Assembly: GCA_002424045.1 (NCBI GenBank) | Contig: DIPH01000020.1 | Location: forward strand, 37,262 to 101,261 | Reading direction: 5' to 3' | Source of the DNA: Firmicutes bacterium UBA5493 | GTDB lineage: Bacteria; Bacillota; Limnochordia; Darwinibacteriales; Darwinibacteriaceae | Length of the DNA: 64,000 bases | Shown: positions 15,806 through 25,271 of the stretch, in pieces | How positions within the stretch are numbered: the first letter of the stretch is position 1 | Layout: each line of letters begins with the position of its first letter | The notes under the pieces: model-generated | The model's database searches: none | Told to the model about the DNA's origin: nothing | What the model saw: the letters and a program-made list of their open reading frames with translations, nothing else | Program-made: the position numbers and the translations under genes

Positions 15806-17602
15806 ATGGACCAGAAGAACATCCGGAACTTTTGCATAATTGCCCATATTGACCATGGAAAATCTACGTTGGCTGACAGAATCTTGGAGTATACAGGAGC
15901 TGTTAGCAAACGGGAAATGTCTGAGCAAGTCTTGGACTCCATGGACCTTGAGCGCGAACGGGGAATAACCATTAAACTAAAGGCCGTTCGGCTAACGTAT
16001 CGGGCTAAAGATGGTCAGGATTACACCTTGAATCTGATCGACACCCCTGGTCATGTAGACTTCTCCTATGAAGTATCCCGCAGCCTAGCTGCCTGTGAGG
16101 GAGCATTGCTCGTGATTGACGCCTCCCAGGGTATCGAGGCTCAGACCTTAGCAAACCTATACTTGGCATTGGACCATGATTTGGAGATCATTCCCGTTAT
16201 TAATAAGATAGACCTTCCCAATGCCGATCCTGAGCGCATCATTAAGGAGCTCGAGGATAATATAGGAATTCCTGGCGACGAGGCTGTCTTGGTTAGCGCC
16301 CGTACCGGTGTAGGCATTGAGGACATCTTGGAGACGATTGTGGAGCGTATTCCTGCCCCAAAGGGAGATAAAGAGGCGCCAACCCGCGCCATGATTTTCG
16401 ATTCCCACTATGATCAATACCGCGGTGCGGTGGCTTACGCTAGAGTGGTTGATGGCGTCATTAAGGTGGGTGAGATCATCCAGATGATGAGTTCGGGACG
16501 AAAGTTTGAGGTCACGGATCTTGGCGTGCTACGCCCGAATTTGGTGCGAGTAGAGTCCCTAGGGCCCGGTGATGTTGGGTGTATTGTAGCCAGCATGAAG
16601 GATGTGCGGGACACCCGGGTAGGTGATACAGTTACGATCGCTTCTAGGCCTGCTAAAGAACCCTTAGGAGGCTATCGCCCCGCTAAACCCATGGTGTATT
16701 GCGGCCTGTATCCTGTGGTGAACGAGGAGTATACAGATCTTCGAGATGCCTTAGACAAGCTGCAGCTCAACGATGCAGCCCTCACCTATGAAGCAGAGTC
16801 TTCTGTAGCCCTAGGCTTTGGCTACCGATGTGGCTTCTTAGGTCTTCTGCATCTGGAAATTGTTCAGGAGCGTTTAGAGCGGGAGTTTGATCTAAACTTG
16901 ATTACAACCGCTCCGAGTGTAGTCTATCAAGTGGTGCTCACCGACGGCACAGTCAAAGAGGTTGATAATCCCTCTGCTTTACCCCCCATTACAACCATTG
17001 ACCACATCAAAGAACCGTATGTGAAGGCTTCTATCATGGTTCCCGATGAGTTTGTAGGGGCTGTCATGGATGTCTGCCAGGATCGCAGGGGCATTTTCGG
17101 CAATATGGAATATGTCACGCCCGAACGTGCTAGGCTCGAATATGAGCTGCCTTTAGCCGAGATACTCATGGACTTTTTTGATCGTCTTAAGTCGCGAACC
17201 AAGGGATATGCATCCTTAGACTATGAGTTTATTGGCTATCGCGAATCTGATGTAGTCAAACTGGATATTTTACTCAATGGCAATCCGGTGGACGCGCTCT
17301 CAAGCATTGTTCATCAGGATAAGGCTGCATCACGGGGTCGTGGTTTGGCTGAAAAGCTCAAAGAAGTCATTCCCCGGCAGCAATTTGAGGTTCCCATCCA
17401 GGCAGCCATAGGCAACAAGATCATTGCCCGAGAGACGGTGAGGGCACTGCGTAAAGACGTCTTGGCCAAGTGCTATGGCGGAGACATTAGCCGTAAACGC
17501 AAGCTTTTGGAGAAACAAAAAGAGGGTAAGAAACGTATGAAGAGCTTGGGAAATGTAGAGGTGCCCCAGGAAGCCTTTATGGCCATTTTAAAAGTGGACT
17601 AG
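15806..17602 (+). CDS. lepA: Elongation factor 4 (LepA)
   Basis: LepA is a ribosome-associated translational GTPase that helps translation or 30S assembly under stress. The 598-residue protein has the G1 motif [11 protein letters not shown]3 DTPGHVDFS and G4 NKIDLP, the domain II beta-barrel, and the LepA-specific C-terminal domain ending in [20 protein letters not shown]. The start ATG is preceded by AAAAAGGA. It is the first gene after its own promoter and is followed by hemW, as in Bacillus. Confidence 0.97.
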   Translation: MDQKNIRNFCIIAHIDHGKSTLADRILEYTGAVSKREMSEQVLDSMDLERERGITIKLKAVRLTYRAKDGQDYTLNLIDTPGHVDFSYEVSRSLAACEGALLVIDASQGIEAQTLANLYLALDHDLEIIPVINKIDLPNADPERIIKELEDNIGIPGDEAVLVSARTGVGIEDILETIVERIPAPKGDKEAPTRAMIFDSHYDQYRGAVAYARVVDGVIKVGEIIQMMSSGRKFEVTDLGVLRPNLVRVESLGPGDVGCIVASMKDVRDTRVGDTVTIASRPAKEPLGGYRPAKPMVYCGLYPVVNEEYTDLRDALDKLQLNDAALTYEAESSVALGFGYRCGFLGLLHLEIVQERLEREFDLNLITTAPSVVYQVVLTDGTVKEVDNPSALPPITTIDHIKEPYVKASIMVPDEFVGAVMDVCQDRRGIFGNMEYVTPERARLEYELPLAEILMDFFDRLKSRTKGYASLDYEFIGYRESDVVKLDILLNGNPVDALSSIVHQDKAASRGRGLAEKLKEVIPRQQFEVPIQAAIGNKIIARETVRALRKDVLAKCYGGDISRKRKLLEKQKEGKKRMKSLGNVEVPQEAFMAILKVD

Positions 17603-17655
17603 GAGACTGTTGGTTTTCTCATCACTTCGCAGTATTTGGTTTTCGAGTCCCCTGT

Positions 17656-17678
17656 GAAATGCCCATTAGGGGCATTTC
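17656..17678 (+). other. Perfect 9-bp hairpin between lepA and hemW
   Basis: GAAATGCCC / GGGCATTTC around a five-base loop, with no T run after it. It lies 54 bases after the lepA stop and 57 bases before hemW, so it could protect or process the mRNA, or act as a weak attenuator. Confidence 0.55.
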
Positions 17679-17734
17679 GCTCAGGCTTTGGGTGCTTTCA
17701 AGTGGATTTTTATAACAGCCTACCGGGGTGGTTG

Positions 17735-18880
17735 ATGATGGGAGTCTATGTGCATGTTCCTTTTTGTGCGCAGAAGTGTTATTATTGCGATTTTCATTCG
17801 GTAGTTGTCAGTGACGAGGAAGATTTCTCCGAGGTCGCCGGCAACTATCTTATTTCGCTACGACAAGAAGCCCTGTATTATAGATCCGTGTGGGGCGAAA
17901 GTCCCTTAAATACACTCTTTGTGGGTGGCGGGACACCAAGCTTGATCCCTCCGAAAGAACTAGCCGCCTTTATTGTTCTACTCCGGGAAACGCTGCCTTT
18001 TGTGAGGGAGCCGGAGATCTCTATGGAGGCGAACCCCCATTCCTTAACACACGAAGGTGCAGAGCAGTTGTCTATGGCTGGAGTGAACCGAGTAAGTCTG
18101 GGGGTGCAGGCCTTTCAAGATCGGCTACTTGAAGCCATCGGAAGGGCTCATCGCAGCGAGCAAATTGGTGAAAGCGTGGCAGCCCTGAGGCAAGCTGGGA
18201 TCGAAAATATCAATTTGGACCTGATGTTTGGTCTGCCGGGCCAAAGTCAGAGAGATTGGGTAGAGACCTTGGAGTTGGCTAGTGCCCTTAAGCCCACACA
18301 CGTATCTTGCTATGGCCTGATTCTCGAGGACGAGACACCGCTAACTCGGTGGGTGTCTGAGGGTCTGGTGGATGTGCCGAAAGATGACGAGCAGGCTGAA
18401 ATGTTCGAAACGGCCTGCCGGATCCTGAAGGGAGACGGTTATAACCATTATGAGATTTCCAACTTTTGTAAACCTGGCTGGCAATGCAAACACAACCTTC
18501 TGTACTGGCATAACAAACCCTTCATAGGCTTGGGTAGCGGCGCTACAGGTTATATCAAAGGCCTTCGTTATAAAAATGCCCCAGATGTCCAAGGCTACAT
18601 AGAAAGTTGGGGCAGGGGGGCTCCTCTTTACGAAGGTTTCAACGAGGTTTCTTTAGATCAAGAAATGGATGAAACCATGATGGTGGGTATGCGTTTGTTA
18701 AGGGGCATAGATGAAAGGGCCTTCCGCAGCCGCTACCAGGTGGGTTTTTCGGATCTTTATAGAGAGGCCATAGAGGATCTTCTAGCTAGAGGTTTGGTGG
18801 AGTACACCGAGGGTCGCTTGCGAGTGACGTACCAGGGACTATTCTTGGAAAACCAGGTTTCCGGGGCGTTTTTAAGATAA
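17735..18880 (+). CDS. hemW: Radical SAM protein HemW (haem chaperone)
   Basis: HemW is a radical-SAM protein once annotated as oxygen-independent coproporphyrinogen oxidase and now thought to carry or insert haem. The cluster motif CxxxCxxC is C11, C15, C18 in VPFCAQKCYYCDF; GGGTPSL and the HemW-type motif QAFQD follow. A C-terminal HemN_C domain contains the conserved NLLYWHNKPFIGLGSGA. The frame is open from 17636, but ATG 17735 (or 17738) just after GGGGTGG gives the standard N-terminus and about 381 residues. The lepA-hemW-hrcA order is classic for Firmicutes. Confidence 0.93.
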   Translation: MMGVYVHVPFCAQKCYYCDFHSVVVSDEEDFSEVAGNYLISLRQEALYYRSVWGESPLNTLFVGGGTPSLIPPKELAAFIVLLRETLPFVREPEISMEANPHSLTHEGAEQLSMAGVNRVSLGVQAFQDRLLEAIGRAHRSEQIGESVAALRQAGIENINLDLMFGLPGQSQRDWVETLELASALKPTHVSCYGLILEDETPLTRWVSEGLVDVPKDDEQAEMFETACRILKGDGYNHYEISNFCKPGWQCKHNLLYWHNKPFIGLGSGATGYIKGLRYKNAPDVQGYIESWGRGAPLYEGFNEVSLDQEMDETMMVGMRLLRGIDERAFRSRYQVGFSDLYREAIEDLLARGLVEYTEGRLRVTYQGLFLENQVSGAFLR

Positions 18881-18892
18881 TGGTACCTCCCC

Positions 18893-18921
18893 TTGACAAA
18901 CAGAGGATGAAGTGATATTTT
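18893..18921 (+). promoter_or_regulatory. Sigma-A promoter of the hrcA-dnaK operon
   Basis: A perfect TTGACA (18893-18898), a 17-base spacer and TATTTT (18916-18921). Transcription would start near 18928, just before the CIRCE element. Confidence 0.8.
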
Positions 18922-18935
18922 ATGGTTAAATGCTG

Positions 18936-18962
18936 TTAGCACTCCCTCTTGATGAGTGCTAA
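18936..18962 (+). promoter_or_regulatory. CIRCE operator for HrcA
   Basis: TTAGCACTC, nine bases, GAGTGCTAA: a perfect match to the CIRCE inverted repeat. It lies between the promoter and the hrcA start, where HrcA bound to it would block the operon at normal temperature; GroEL modulates HrcA in known systems. Confidence 0.97.
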
Positions 18963-18980
18963 AAAGAGGAAGGTGAAATC

Positions 18981-20000
18981 ATGTTGGACGAACGCAAACG
19001 TTTGGTGCTCAGGGCGATTATTGACAGTTATATTGAAACAGCAGAACCAGTGGGCTCTAGGACAATTGCTCGAAAACATGATTTAGGCGTTTCTCCAGCC
19101 ACTATTCGCAATGAAATGGCTGACTTAGAAGAAACAGGTTACTTGCAGCAACCCCATGTATCGGCTGGGCGAGTTCCTTCTGATAAAGGATATCGCTTTT
19201 ATGTTGATGCATTGATGGAGCCTTATGTGTTTCCAGGGATGGAACTACAAAAACTCCACGAGGAGATTTCTAGCGTGCAATTAAGCCCGGAGCGTAGCAT
19301 TCACGAGGCAGCTCGGTTATTAGCCCTGTTAACGCAGTCGGTCTCTTTAATTGTAGCTCCCAGCACAGACCAGCTGGTCTTTAAGCATTTGCAGCTGGCT
19401 GCCTTGGAAGATACGGGTATTTTAGTCACTCTCGTCTTGCATCCCGGCATTGTCAAGAACAGGCTTATTCGCACAAAAAGGGACTATTCTCCAGAGCAGA
19501 TTGCAGATTTATCCACAGCCCTAAACCAGAAGCTTAAAGGCATTACCTATAGAGAACTGGGTCCTACCATTTTCACTGAGGTGATCCGAGACTTTGAAGA
19601 GATCGGTAGAGCACTGGTGGAGATTATTCTACAGGGTTTAGCTGAAGATAAAGGAGAACAAATCTACGCGTCCGGAACGGTGAACATTCTAAGTCAACCG
19701 GAGTTTCGTGATGTGGATAGGGCTATAGCGCTCTTTGAAGCACTAGAACAAAAGGAACACCTTTTGAATCTACTTGGTAGGGCTGCCAAATCCAGCGGTG
19801 TGCAGGTGGCCATTGGGCACGAGAATGTTTCCAGTGCCATGCAAAGCTGCAGTCTTGTCACCTGCACGTACTATGTGGGAAATGATGTAGTAGGCACCAT
19901 AGGTGTTATTGGGCCAACTCGTATGGATTACGCCAGGGTGATGGCTGCCGTTGATGTGGTTTCTCGCTCCTTGAGCACCTTGTTAACGGAGGACAAATAG
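18981..20000 (+). CDS. hrcA: Heat-inducible transcription repressor HrcA
   Basis: HrcA represses class I heat-shock genes by binding CIRCE. The 339-residue protein begins with a winged-helix domain (LDERKRLVLRAIIDSYIETAEPVGSR, with SPATIRNEMADLEETGYL as the recognition region) and continues with a GAF-like dimerisation domain ending in IGVIGPTRMDYARVM. A CIRCE lies 18 bases upstream, so the gene is autoregulated. A terminator-like hairpin separates it from grpE. Confidence 0.96.
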   Translation: MLDERKRLVLRAIIDSYIETAEPVGSRTIARKHDLGVSPATIRNEMADLEETGYLQQPHVSAGRVPSDKGYRFYVDALMEPYVFPGMELQKLHEEISSVQLSPERSIHEAARLLALLTQSVSLIVAPSTDQLVFKHLQLAALEDTGILVTLVLHPGIVKNRLIRTKRDYSPEQIADLSTALNQKLKGITYRELGPTIFTEVIRDFEEIGRALVEIILQGLAEDKGEQIYASGTVNILSQPEFRDVDRAIALFEALEQKEHLLNLLGRAAKSSGVQVAIGHENVSSAMQSCSLVTCTYYVGNDVVGTIGVIGPTRMDYARVMAAVDVVSRSLSTLLTEDK

Positions 20001-20013
20001 TGAATCCAAAAGG

Positions 20014-20038
20014 GACCCTTGAGGCAAGGGTCATTTTT
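20014..20038 (+). terminator. Intra-operon terminator between hrcA and grpE
   Basis: GACCCTT / AAGGGTC with a five-base loop, followed by ATTTTT. It fills most of the 58-base gap between the hrcA stop and the grpE start, and probably lowers expression of the chaperone genes by read-through control or processing. Confidence 0.7.
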
Positions 20039-20058
20039 CTGAAGAAGGGGGTACCTTG

Positions 20059-20613
20059 GTGAGGGAACAGGAAGATAGGATGGAAGAACGTGCGGAGGAT
20101 TTAGAAGAAGGGCAGGAGGAACGCATTTGTGATTGTGCTGAGGAGTTGGAACAGTTAGAACGAGACAAAGCTCAGCTCAACCAACAGTTGCTTCGTCTAA
20201 AGGCAGACTTTGATAACTTTCGCCGTCGAACACAAATGCAGATGGAAGAAAATGTGAAGGATGCTAACAAGGCCTTGTTACAGGATCTATTGCCCATCTT
20301 GGACAATTTTGAGCGTGCCTTACAGTCAGACCGGGATGCCGAGGCCCAGGATCCATTTTTCCAAGGAATAGAAATGGTATACAATGGCCTAATGGCAGCC
20401 TTGGCAGATCACGGTTTACAGCCCATTTTGGCAAAGGGTGAGCCCTTCGACACCTGTCTGCACGAAGCGGTTGCCATGGAAGGGTCTGAAGGGGACGACG
20501 GCTTGATTGTGCTTGAACAAATTCAGACAGGTTACTTATTTAATGAAAAGGTGCTTAGGCACACTAAGGTTTTAGTAGGACAGAACAAGGAGGAAGACGA
20601 ATGTCAAAAGTAA
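20059..20613 (+). CDS. grpE: Nucleotide exchange factor GrpE
   Basis: GrpE releases ADP from DnaK. The protein of about 184 residues has an acidic, coiled-coil N-terminal half and a family core with [25 protein letters not shown], a loop region and [15 protein letters not shown] 20059 lies eight bases after GGGGG; TTG 20056 is also possible. It overlaps dnaK by 13 bases, so the two are translationally coupled. Confidence 0.95.
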   Translation: MREQEDRMEERAEDLEEGQEERICDCAEELEQLERDKAQLNQQLLRLKADFDNFRRRTQMQMEENVKDANKALLQDLLPILDNFERALQSDRDAEAQDPFFQGIEMVYNGLMAALADHGLQPILAKGEPFDTCLHEAVAMEGSEGDDGLIVLEQIQTGYLFNEKVLRHTKVLVGQNKEEDECQK

Positions 20614-22433
20614 TTGGTATTGATTTAGGAACAACCAACTCCGTTGTGGCCGTTATGGAAGGCGGAGAACCCATCATCATTCCTAATGCAGAGGGTTCCA
20701 GAACCACGCCTTCCGTCGTCGCGTTCACGAAAGATGGCGATCGTATTGTGGGTCAAGGGGCAAAAAGGCAGGCTGTCACTAACCCTGAGCGGACCATTTC
20801 ATCCATCAAGCGACATATGGGTACAGATTACAAGGTCAAAATTGATGGCAAGGACATGACGCCTCAAGAAATCTCGTCCATGATTTTACGTAAGTTGAAG
20901 GAAGAGGCCGAGGCGTATTTAGGCGAGCCTGTGAGCAAAGCTGTTATTACGGTTCCGGCCTATTTCACCGATGCCCAGAGGCAGGCTACAAAAGATGCAG
21001 GCACCATTGCTGGTCTTGAAGTAGAGCGGATTATTAACGAACCAACGGCGGCAGCTGTAGCTTACGGTCTAGATAAGGAACACGAGCAAACTGTTTTGGT
21101 GTTTGACTTAGGCGGTGGAACCTTTGACGTCTCTATTTTGGAGCTCGATGAAGGATATGTCGGCGTCAAGGCCACCAGCGGTAACAACCGTCTAGGTGGA
21201 GACGACTTTGACGAACGCATTACGAATTATCTCGTGAGTGAGTTTAAGAAAGAAACCGGTATCGATCTCAGTAAGGACAAAATGGCTATGCAACGCCTGA
21301 GAGAAGCAGCAGAAAAGGCGAAAATTGAGTTGTCCGGTTTAGTCCAGACGAATATTAACCTGCCGTTTATTAGTGCTTCACCAAGTGGGCCAGCACATCT
21401 TGACATTAACCTTACCCGTGCGAAGTTCAATGAGCTCACTGCTGATTTGGTAGAAAAGACATTGGATCCTATTCGTCAATCCTTGAACGATGCAGGTTTG
21501 AAGCCGGGTGATGTCCATCGCGTACTGTTAGTAGGTGGATCGACGAGAATTCCCGCTGTGCAGGAAGCCATCGAAAAACTCATGGGTAAGGAAGCCTATA
21601 AGGGTATTAACCCCGATGAGTGTGTGGCCTTAGGTGCTGCGGTACAGGCGGGAATCATATCAGGGGAGTTTGATCAAGGTAAAGGTTTGATTTTGGTTGA
21701 CGTAACACCTTTGTCCCTCGGTATAGAGACCCTTGGCGGTGTTATGACTACGTTGATTAAGCGCAACACTAGCATTCCCTGTAAGGAGAGTAACGTATTT
21801 ACCACAGCGGCGGATAATCAGCCAGCGGTGGATATCCATGTCCTACAAGGTGAAAGACCTATGGCTGCCGACAACGTAACCCTAGGGCGCTTTCAACTTA
21901 CAGGGATTCCCCCGGCACCTAGAGGTATTCCCCAAATTGAAGTGACCTTTGATATTGACCGCAATGGAATTGTAAACGTTACGGCCAAAGATCGAGGAAC
22001 AGGCCGTGAGCAAAAAATCACTGTCACGTCATCGACGGGGTTAACCGAGACCGATATTGATAAGCTCGTAAAAGAGGCAGAAGAGCATGCAGAAGAAGAT
22101 AAGGCCAAACGGGAAGCCATTGAATTGCGCAATCAAGCGGATAACTCTCTCTGGGCCGTTGATCGTACCATCAAGGAGTTAGGCGATAAGGTCACTGCTG
22201 AGCAAAAGGCAGAAGTAGAAGCTGCCAAGGAAGCACTCAAGGCCGCAGTGGAGAAAGATGACGCAGATGAGATTAAGAAAAAAATGAAAGAACTCGATGA
22301 AGTCTTGCATCGTATTTCGGAAAAGCTCTATCAAGAAGCCCAGGCGGCGGGTCCCCAAGGAAGTGCCGGGACAAGCGAAGCCCAGGGAGACGATGAAGAT
22401 ATAGTTGACGCTGACTTCACGGAGGAATCCTAA
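20601..22433 (+). CDS. dnaK: Molecular chaperone DnaK (Hsp70)
   Basis: DnaK folds and protects proteins through an ATP cycle driven by DnaJ and GrpE. The 610-residue protein has the ATPase phosphate loops [15 protein letters not shown] and [12 protein letters not shown], the linker [14 protein letters not shown], the substrate-binding beta domain, a helical lid, and the typical acidic tail DIVDADF. The 25-residue deletion in the N-terminal lobe usual in Gram-positive DnaK fits the short segment around residue 80. Start ATG follows AAGGAGG. Confidence 0.98.
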   Translation: MSKVIGIDLGTTNSVVAVMEGGEPIIIPNAEGSRTTPSVVAFTKDGDRIVGQGAKRQAVTNPERTISSIKRHMGTDYKVKIDGKDMTPQEISSMILRKLKEEAEAYLGEPVSKAVITVPAYFTDAQRQATKDAGTIAGLEVERIINEPTAAAVAYGLDKEHEQTVLVFDLGGGTFDVSILELDEGYVGVKATSGNNRLGGDDFDERITNYLVSEFKKETGIDLSKDKMAMQRLREAAEKAKIELSGLVQTNINLPFISASPSGPAHLDINLTRAKFNELTADLVEKTLDPIRQSLNDAGLKPGDVHRVLLVGGSTRIPAVQEAIEKLMGKEAYKGINPDECVALGAAVQAGIISGEFDQGKGLILVDVTPLSLGIETLGGVMTTLIKRNTSIPCKESNVFTTAADNQPAVDIHVLQGERPMAADNVTLGRFQLTGIPPAPRGIPQIEVTFDIDRNGIVNVTAKDRGTGREQKITVTSSTGLTETDIDKLVKEAEEHAEEDKAKREAIELRNQADNSLWAVDRTIKELGDKVTAEQKAEVEAAKEALKAAVEKDDADEIKKKMKELDEVLHRISEKLYQEAQAAGPQGSAGTSEAQGDDEDIVDADFTEES

Positions 22434-22460
22434 GTCAGTGGTAAAAAGGCGGTGTAACGC

Positions 22461-23594
22461 TTGGCCAAGGAAGATTATTATGATGTTCTAGGCGTCCCTC
22501 GAGGCGCCTCTGCCGATGAAGTGAAGAAAGCGTATCGTAAATTAGCCAGAGAGCTTCATCCTGATGTGAACAAAGCACCGGACGCTGAGGAGAGATTCAA
22601 GACCATCAATGAAGCCTATTCCGTGCTGGGAGATCCTGAACGCAGGGCAAAATACGACCAATATGGCCACTCGGCCTTTGATAATGCCGGACAGGGTGGT
22701 TTTGGGGACTTTGGAGGTTTTGGCGGTTTCGGCGGTTTTGATGACTTGGGTGATATATTCAGTGAGTTCTTTGGGGGAGGGTTTGGCGCACGCCAAACCA
22801 ACCGTCCCCAAAGGGGTGCTGATTTACGCTATGATATGACTATTGAATTTGAAGAAGCAGCCTTTGGTACCGAAAAGGAGATTTCAATTCCGCGCACCGA
22901 AATCTGTAGTCATTGCCACGGTAATCAGGCGGAACCCGGTACCCCCATAACGACTTGTCCAGAGTGTAATGGTAGCGGACAAGTGCGATATGTTCAGCAG
23001 ACTCCTCTTGGTCAGTTCGCCAGCACTAGGATCTGCAGTCGCTGTAGCGGTGAAGGGAAGACCTTTGAGACTCCCTGTAAGGTCTGCCACGGCAGCGGTA
23101 CCCAGCGCAAGATGAGTAAGATCACTGTAAGTATTCCGGCGGGTATTGATGATGGGCAGAGTCTGCGTTTAGGAGGCCGAGGTGAAAGCGGGCTCAGGGG
23201 TGGACCACCGGGAGACCTCCTTGTTTTGGTGCGCGTTAAGCCCCACGAGTACTTTCGCAGAGAAGGGCGGAATGTGGTTTGTGAAGCTCCCATTTCCTTT
23301 GTCCAGGCCAGCCTGGGTGATGAGATTCAGGTTCCGACGTTGGAAGGCAATGTCAGCGTGCGGATCCCTGAGGGAACCCAATCTGGGAAGACGTTTCGTC
23401 TTCGCAATAAGGGTATAAAAGATGTGCGGGGATCCGGGCGCGGGGATCAGTTGGTGAAGATCAAAGTGCTCACTCCCGAGAAACTTACGGCGCGACAAAA
23501 GGAACTTTTACGTGAATTTGCTAAAGAGGGTGGAGGCGAACTACCTGAGGAGAGCAAAGGATTTTTTGAGCGCATGAAAGACGCTCTGCGCTAG
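22461..23594 (+). CDS. dnaJ: Chaperone DnaJ (Hsp40)
   Basis: DnaJ delivers substrates to DnaK and stimulates its ATPase. Domains in order: J domain (residues about 3-68, with the HPD motif in LHPDVNKAP), a Gly/Phe-rich linker, the zinc-finger region, and two C-terminal beta domains. The zinc region has four CxxC repeats; the first, CSHCHGNQ, departs from the usual CxGxG form, while [16 protein letters not shown] and CVCHGSG-type repeats fit well. The start is TTG 22461 after AAGGCGGTG. Confidence 0.96.
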   Translation: MAKEDYYDVLGVPRGASADEVKKAYRKLARELHPDVNKAPDAEERFKTINEAYSVLGDPERRAKYDQYGHSAFDNAGQGGFGDFGGFGGFGGFDDLGDIFSEFFGGGFGARQTNRPQRGADLRYDMTIEFEEAAFGTEKEISIPRTEICSHCHGNQAEPGTPITTCPECNGSGQVRYVQQTPLGQFASTRICSRCSGEGKTFETPCKVCHGSGTQRKMSKITVSIPAGIDDGQSLRLGGRGESGLRGGPPGDLLVLVRVKPHEYFRREGRNVVCEAPISFVQASLGDEIQVPTLEGNVSVRIPEGTQSGKTFRLRNKGIKDVRGSGRGDQLVKIKVLTPEKLTARQKELLREFAKEGGGELPEESKGFFERMKDALR

Positions 23595-23605
23595 GAGGTG
23601 GTTTC

Positions 23606-24529
23606 ATGGCCAATTGGCAGGAAGTTAAGATTGTGATCAATCGCGCCGCGGTGGAAGGTGCCTATGCGGTTTTGGACAATTGGGGAATCGCCAACTTTGC
23701 AGAGGAGGATTCGGCACTCATAAATCACGCCCAGGAGATGGGCTGGGGTGATTATTTTCCTGAGATACAGCATTCTGAACAAGTGACGATAACCTGTTAT
23801 TTTTCCGAACCTACGTTTAGTTCGGAGAAACTCCAAGAGCTCAAGGGCGATCTTGTGGACCTTCATAGATTTGGTTTTGATCCAGGGCCTGTGGTGGTGC
23901 AGCTGGGAGAGATTAGTGAGGCCGATTGGGCCCATGCCTGGAAGGCATATTATCGTCCTCTACGGGTTGGGCGGGTGTGGATTCAACCTTCTTGGGAGCC
24001 CTTGGAGCAAGAGACCAAGGGAACGGATCTTATCGTTTACCTAGATCCAGGTATGGCCTTTGGCAGCGGAACCCATCCTACCACAGCCATGTGTATCCAG
24101 TTCTTACAGGATCTCAATTTGGATGGAAAGCTCCTGTGGGATGTGGGAACAGGCTCTGGGATTCTAGCCATTGTTGCTGCGAAACTCGGAGCCCATGTGC
24201 AGGCGGTGGACATTGACCCTGTCGCGGTGAAAGTTGCCAAAGAGAACATGGAACTTAACGACCTAACCTTTTCAGTTGAACAAGGGAGCCTAGGAGATCT
24301 GGAGGGAAATCCCCAAGTGGTGGTGGCTAATATTGTAGCCCATGTTATCGGTCCTATGCTAAAAGATGTCCAACGTGTTTTGGCTCCTAGGGGTTTCTTT
24401 GTTGCTGCTGGGGTGATTGAAGAGAGGGATCCCGAAATACTGTCTCTCGCTCAAGATGCTGGCTTGCGCCTCCTGCGCCGAACGCAAGTCGGTGAATGGG
24501 TAGGATATCTGTTTGGGCGAGGTGATTAA
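23606..24529 (+). CDS. prmA: Ribosomal protein L11 methyltransferase PrmA
   Basis: PrmA methylates lysines and the N-terminus of ribosomal protein L11. The 307-residue protein has the N-terminal recognition domain and a SAM-binding domain with DPGMAFGSGTHPTT and LLWDVGTGSGILAIVAAKLG, then NIVAHVIGPM. ATG 23606 follows GGAGGTGG. It overlaps rsmE by 17 bases. The dnaJ-prmA-rsmE-mtaB order is the same as in Bacillus subtilis. Confidence 0.95.
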   Translation: MANWQEVKIVINRAAVEGAYAVLDNWGIANFAEEDSALINHAQEMGWGDYFPEIQHSEQVTITCYFSEPTFSSEKLQELKGDLVDLHRFGFDPGPVVVQLGEISEADWAHAWKAYYRPLRVGRVWIQPSWEPLEQETKGTDLIVYLDPGMAFGSGTHPTTAMCIQFLQDLNLDGKLLWDVGTGSGILAIVAAKLGAHVQAVDIDPVAVKVAKENMELNDLTFSVEQGSLGDLEGNPQVVVANIVAHVIGPMLKDVQRVLAPRGFFVAAGVIEERDPEILSLAQDAGLRLLRRTQVGEWVGYLFGRGD

Positions 24530-25271
24530 TCTGGCAAGGTTTTTTCTGCAACCGGAGCAAATTCACGGAGATCAGGTGGCGATTTCCGGTGATGACGCCC
24601 ATCACATCACTAGGGTGTTGCGTCTGCGAGTTGGTGATGAGATTGAGTGCGTGGATCCAAGTGAGAAGGTCCACCGGGTGATTATCCGAGAACTCGGACC
24701 TAGAGTACTTGGTGTGGTCCAAGGAACCGTTGCGAGTTCACAAGAATCGCCCCTTACCTTGACTCTCTTTCAGGGACTAGCCAAGGGGGACAAAATGGAT
24801 CTCGTGATTCAAAAGGCTGTTGAATTAGGGGTAGACGAAGTCGTACCCTTTTCTTCTCGCTACACCGTGGTTAATCTCGAAGAAAAACAGGCTAAGAGTA
24901 GACATGCTAGATGGCAGCGAATCGCCCTAGAGGCGGCAAAACAGAGTGGTAGAACCTGCATACCTTTCATTGGCGAACTGCACTCTTTTTCAGAGTTGGT
25001 CGCAACTGTGAAAAAACGCAGCGGCCATGGAGACTTGGTTTTACTTGCTTATGAGGCTGAGAAACGGACAGGAATCCGGGATGTGGAGGGCAAGCCATCT
25101 GTGGTATCGGTCATTGTGGGGCCTGAGGGGGGATTCGCTCCTGATGAAGTGGAGAAACTGAAGTCAGCTGGGGCGGAGGTTGTAACCCTCGGTCCGCGTA
25201 TTTTGCGGACCGAAACGGCCGGATTAGTCCTTCTGAGCATCATGGGATACAAATGGGGAGATCTGGGGTGA
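24513..25271 (+). CDS. rsmE: 16S rRNA (uracil-1498-N3)-methyltransferase RsmE
   Basis: RsmE is a SPOUT-class enzyme that methylates U1498 of 16S rRNA. The 252-residue protein has a PUA-like N-terminal domain (HHITRVLRLRVGDEI), the SPOUT fold with GLAKGDKMDLVIQKAVELGVDE, and the knot region VGPEGGFAPDEV and LGPRILRTETA. TTG 24513 is seven bases after TAGGAT; GTG 24522 is an alternative. It overlaps mtaB by four bases. Confidence 0.94.
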   Translation: MGEVINLARFFLQPEQIHGDQVAISGDDAHHITRVLRLRVGDEIECVDPSEKVHRVIIRELGPRVLGVVQGTVASSQESPLTLTLFQGLAKGDKMDLVIQKAVELGVDEVVPFSSRYTVVNLEEKQAKSRHARWQRIALEAAKQSGRTCIPFIGELHSFSELVATVKKRSGHGDLVLLAYEAEKRTGIRDVEGKPSVVSVIVGPEGGFAPDEVEKLKSAGAEVVTLGPRILRTETAGLVLLSIMGYKWGDLG

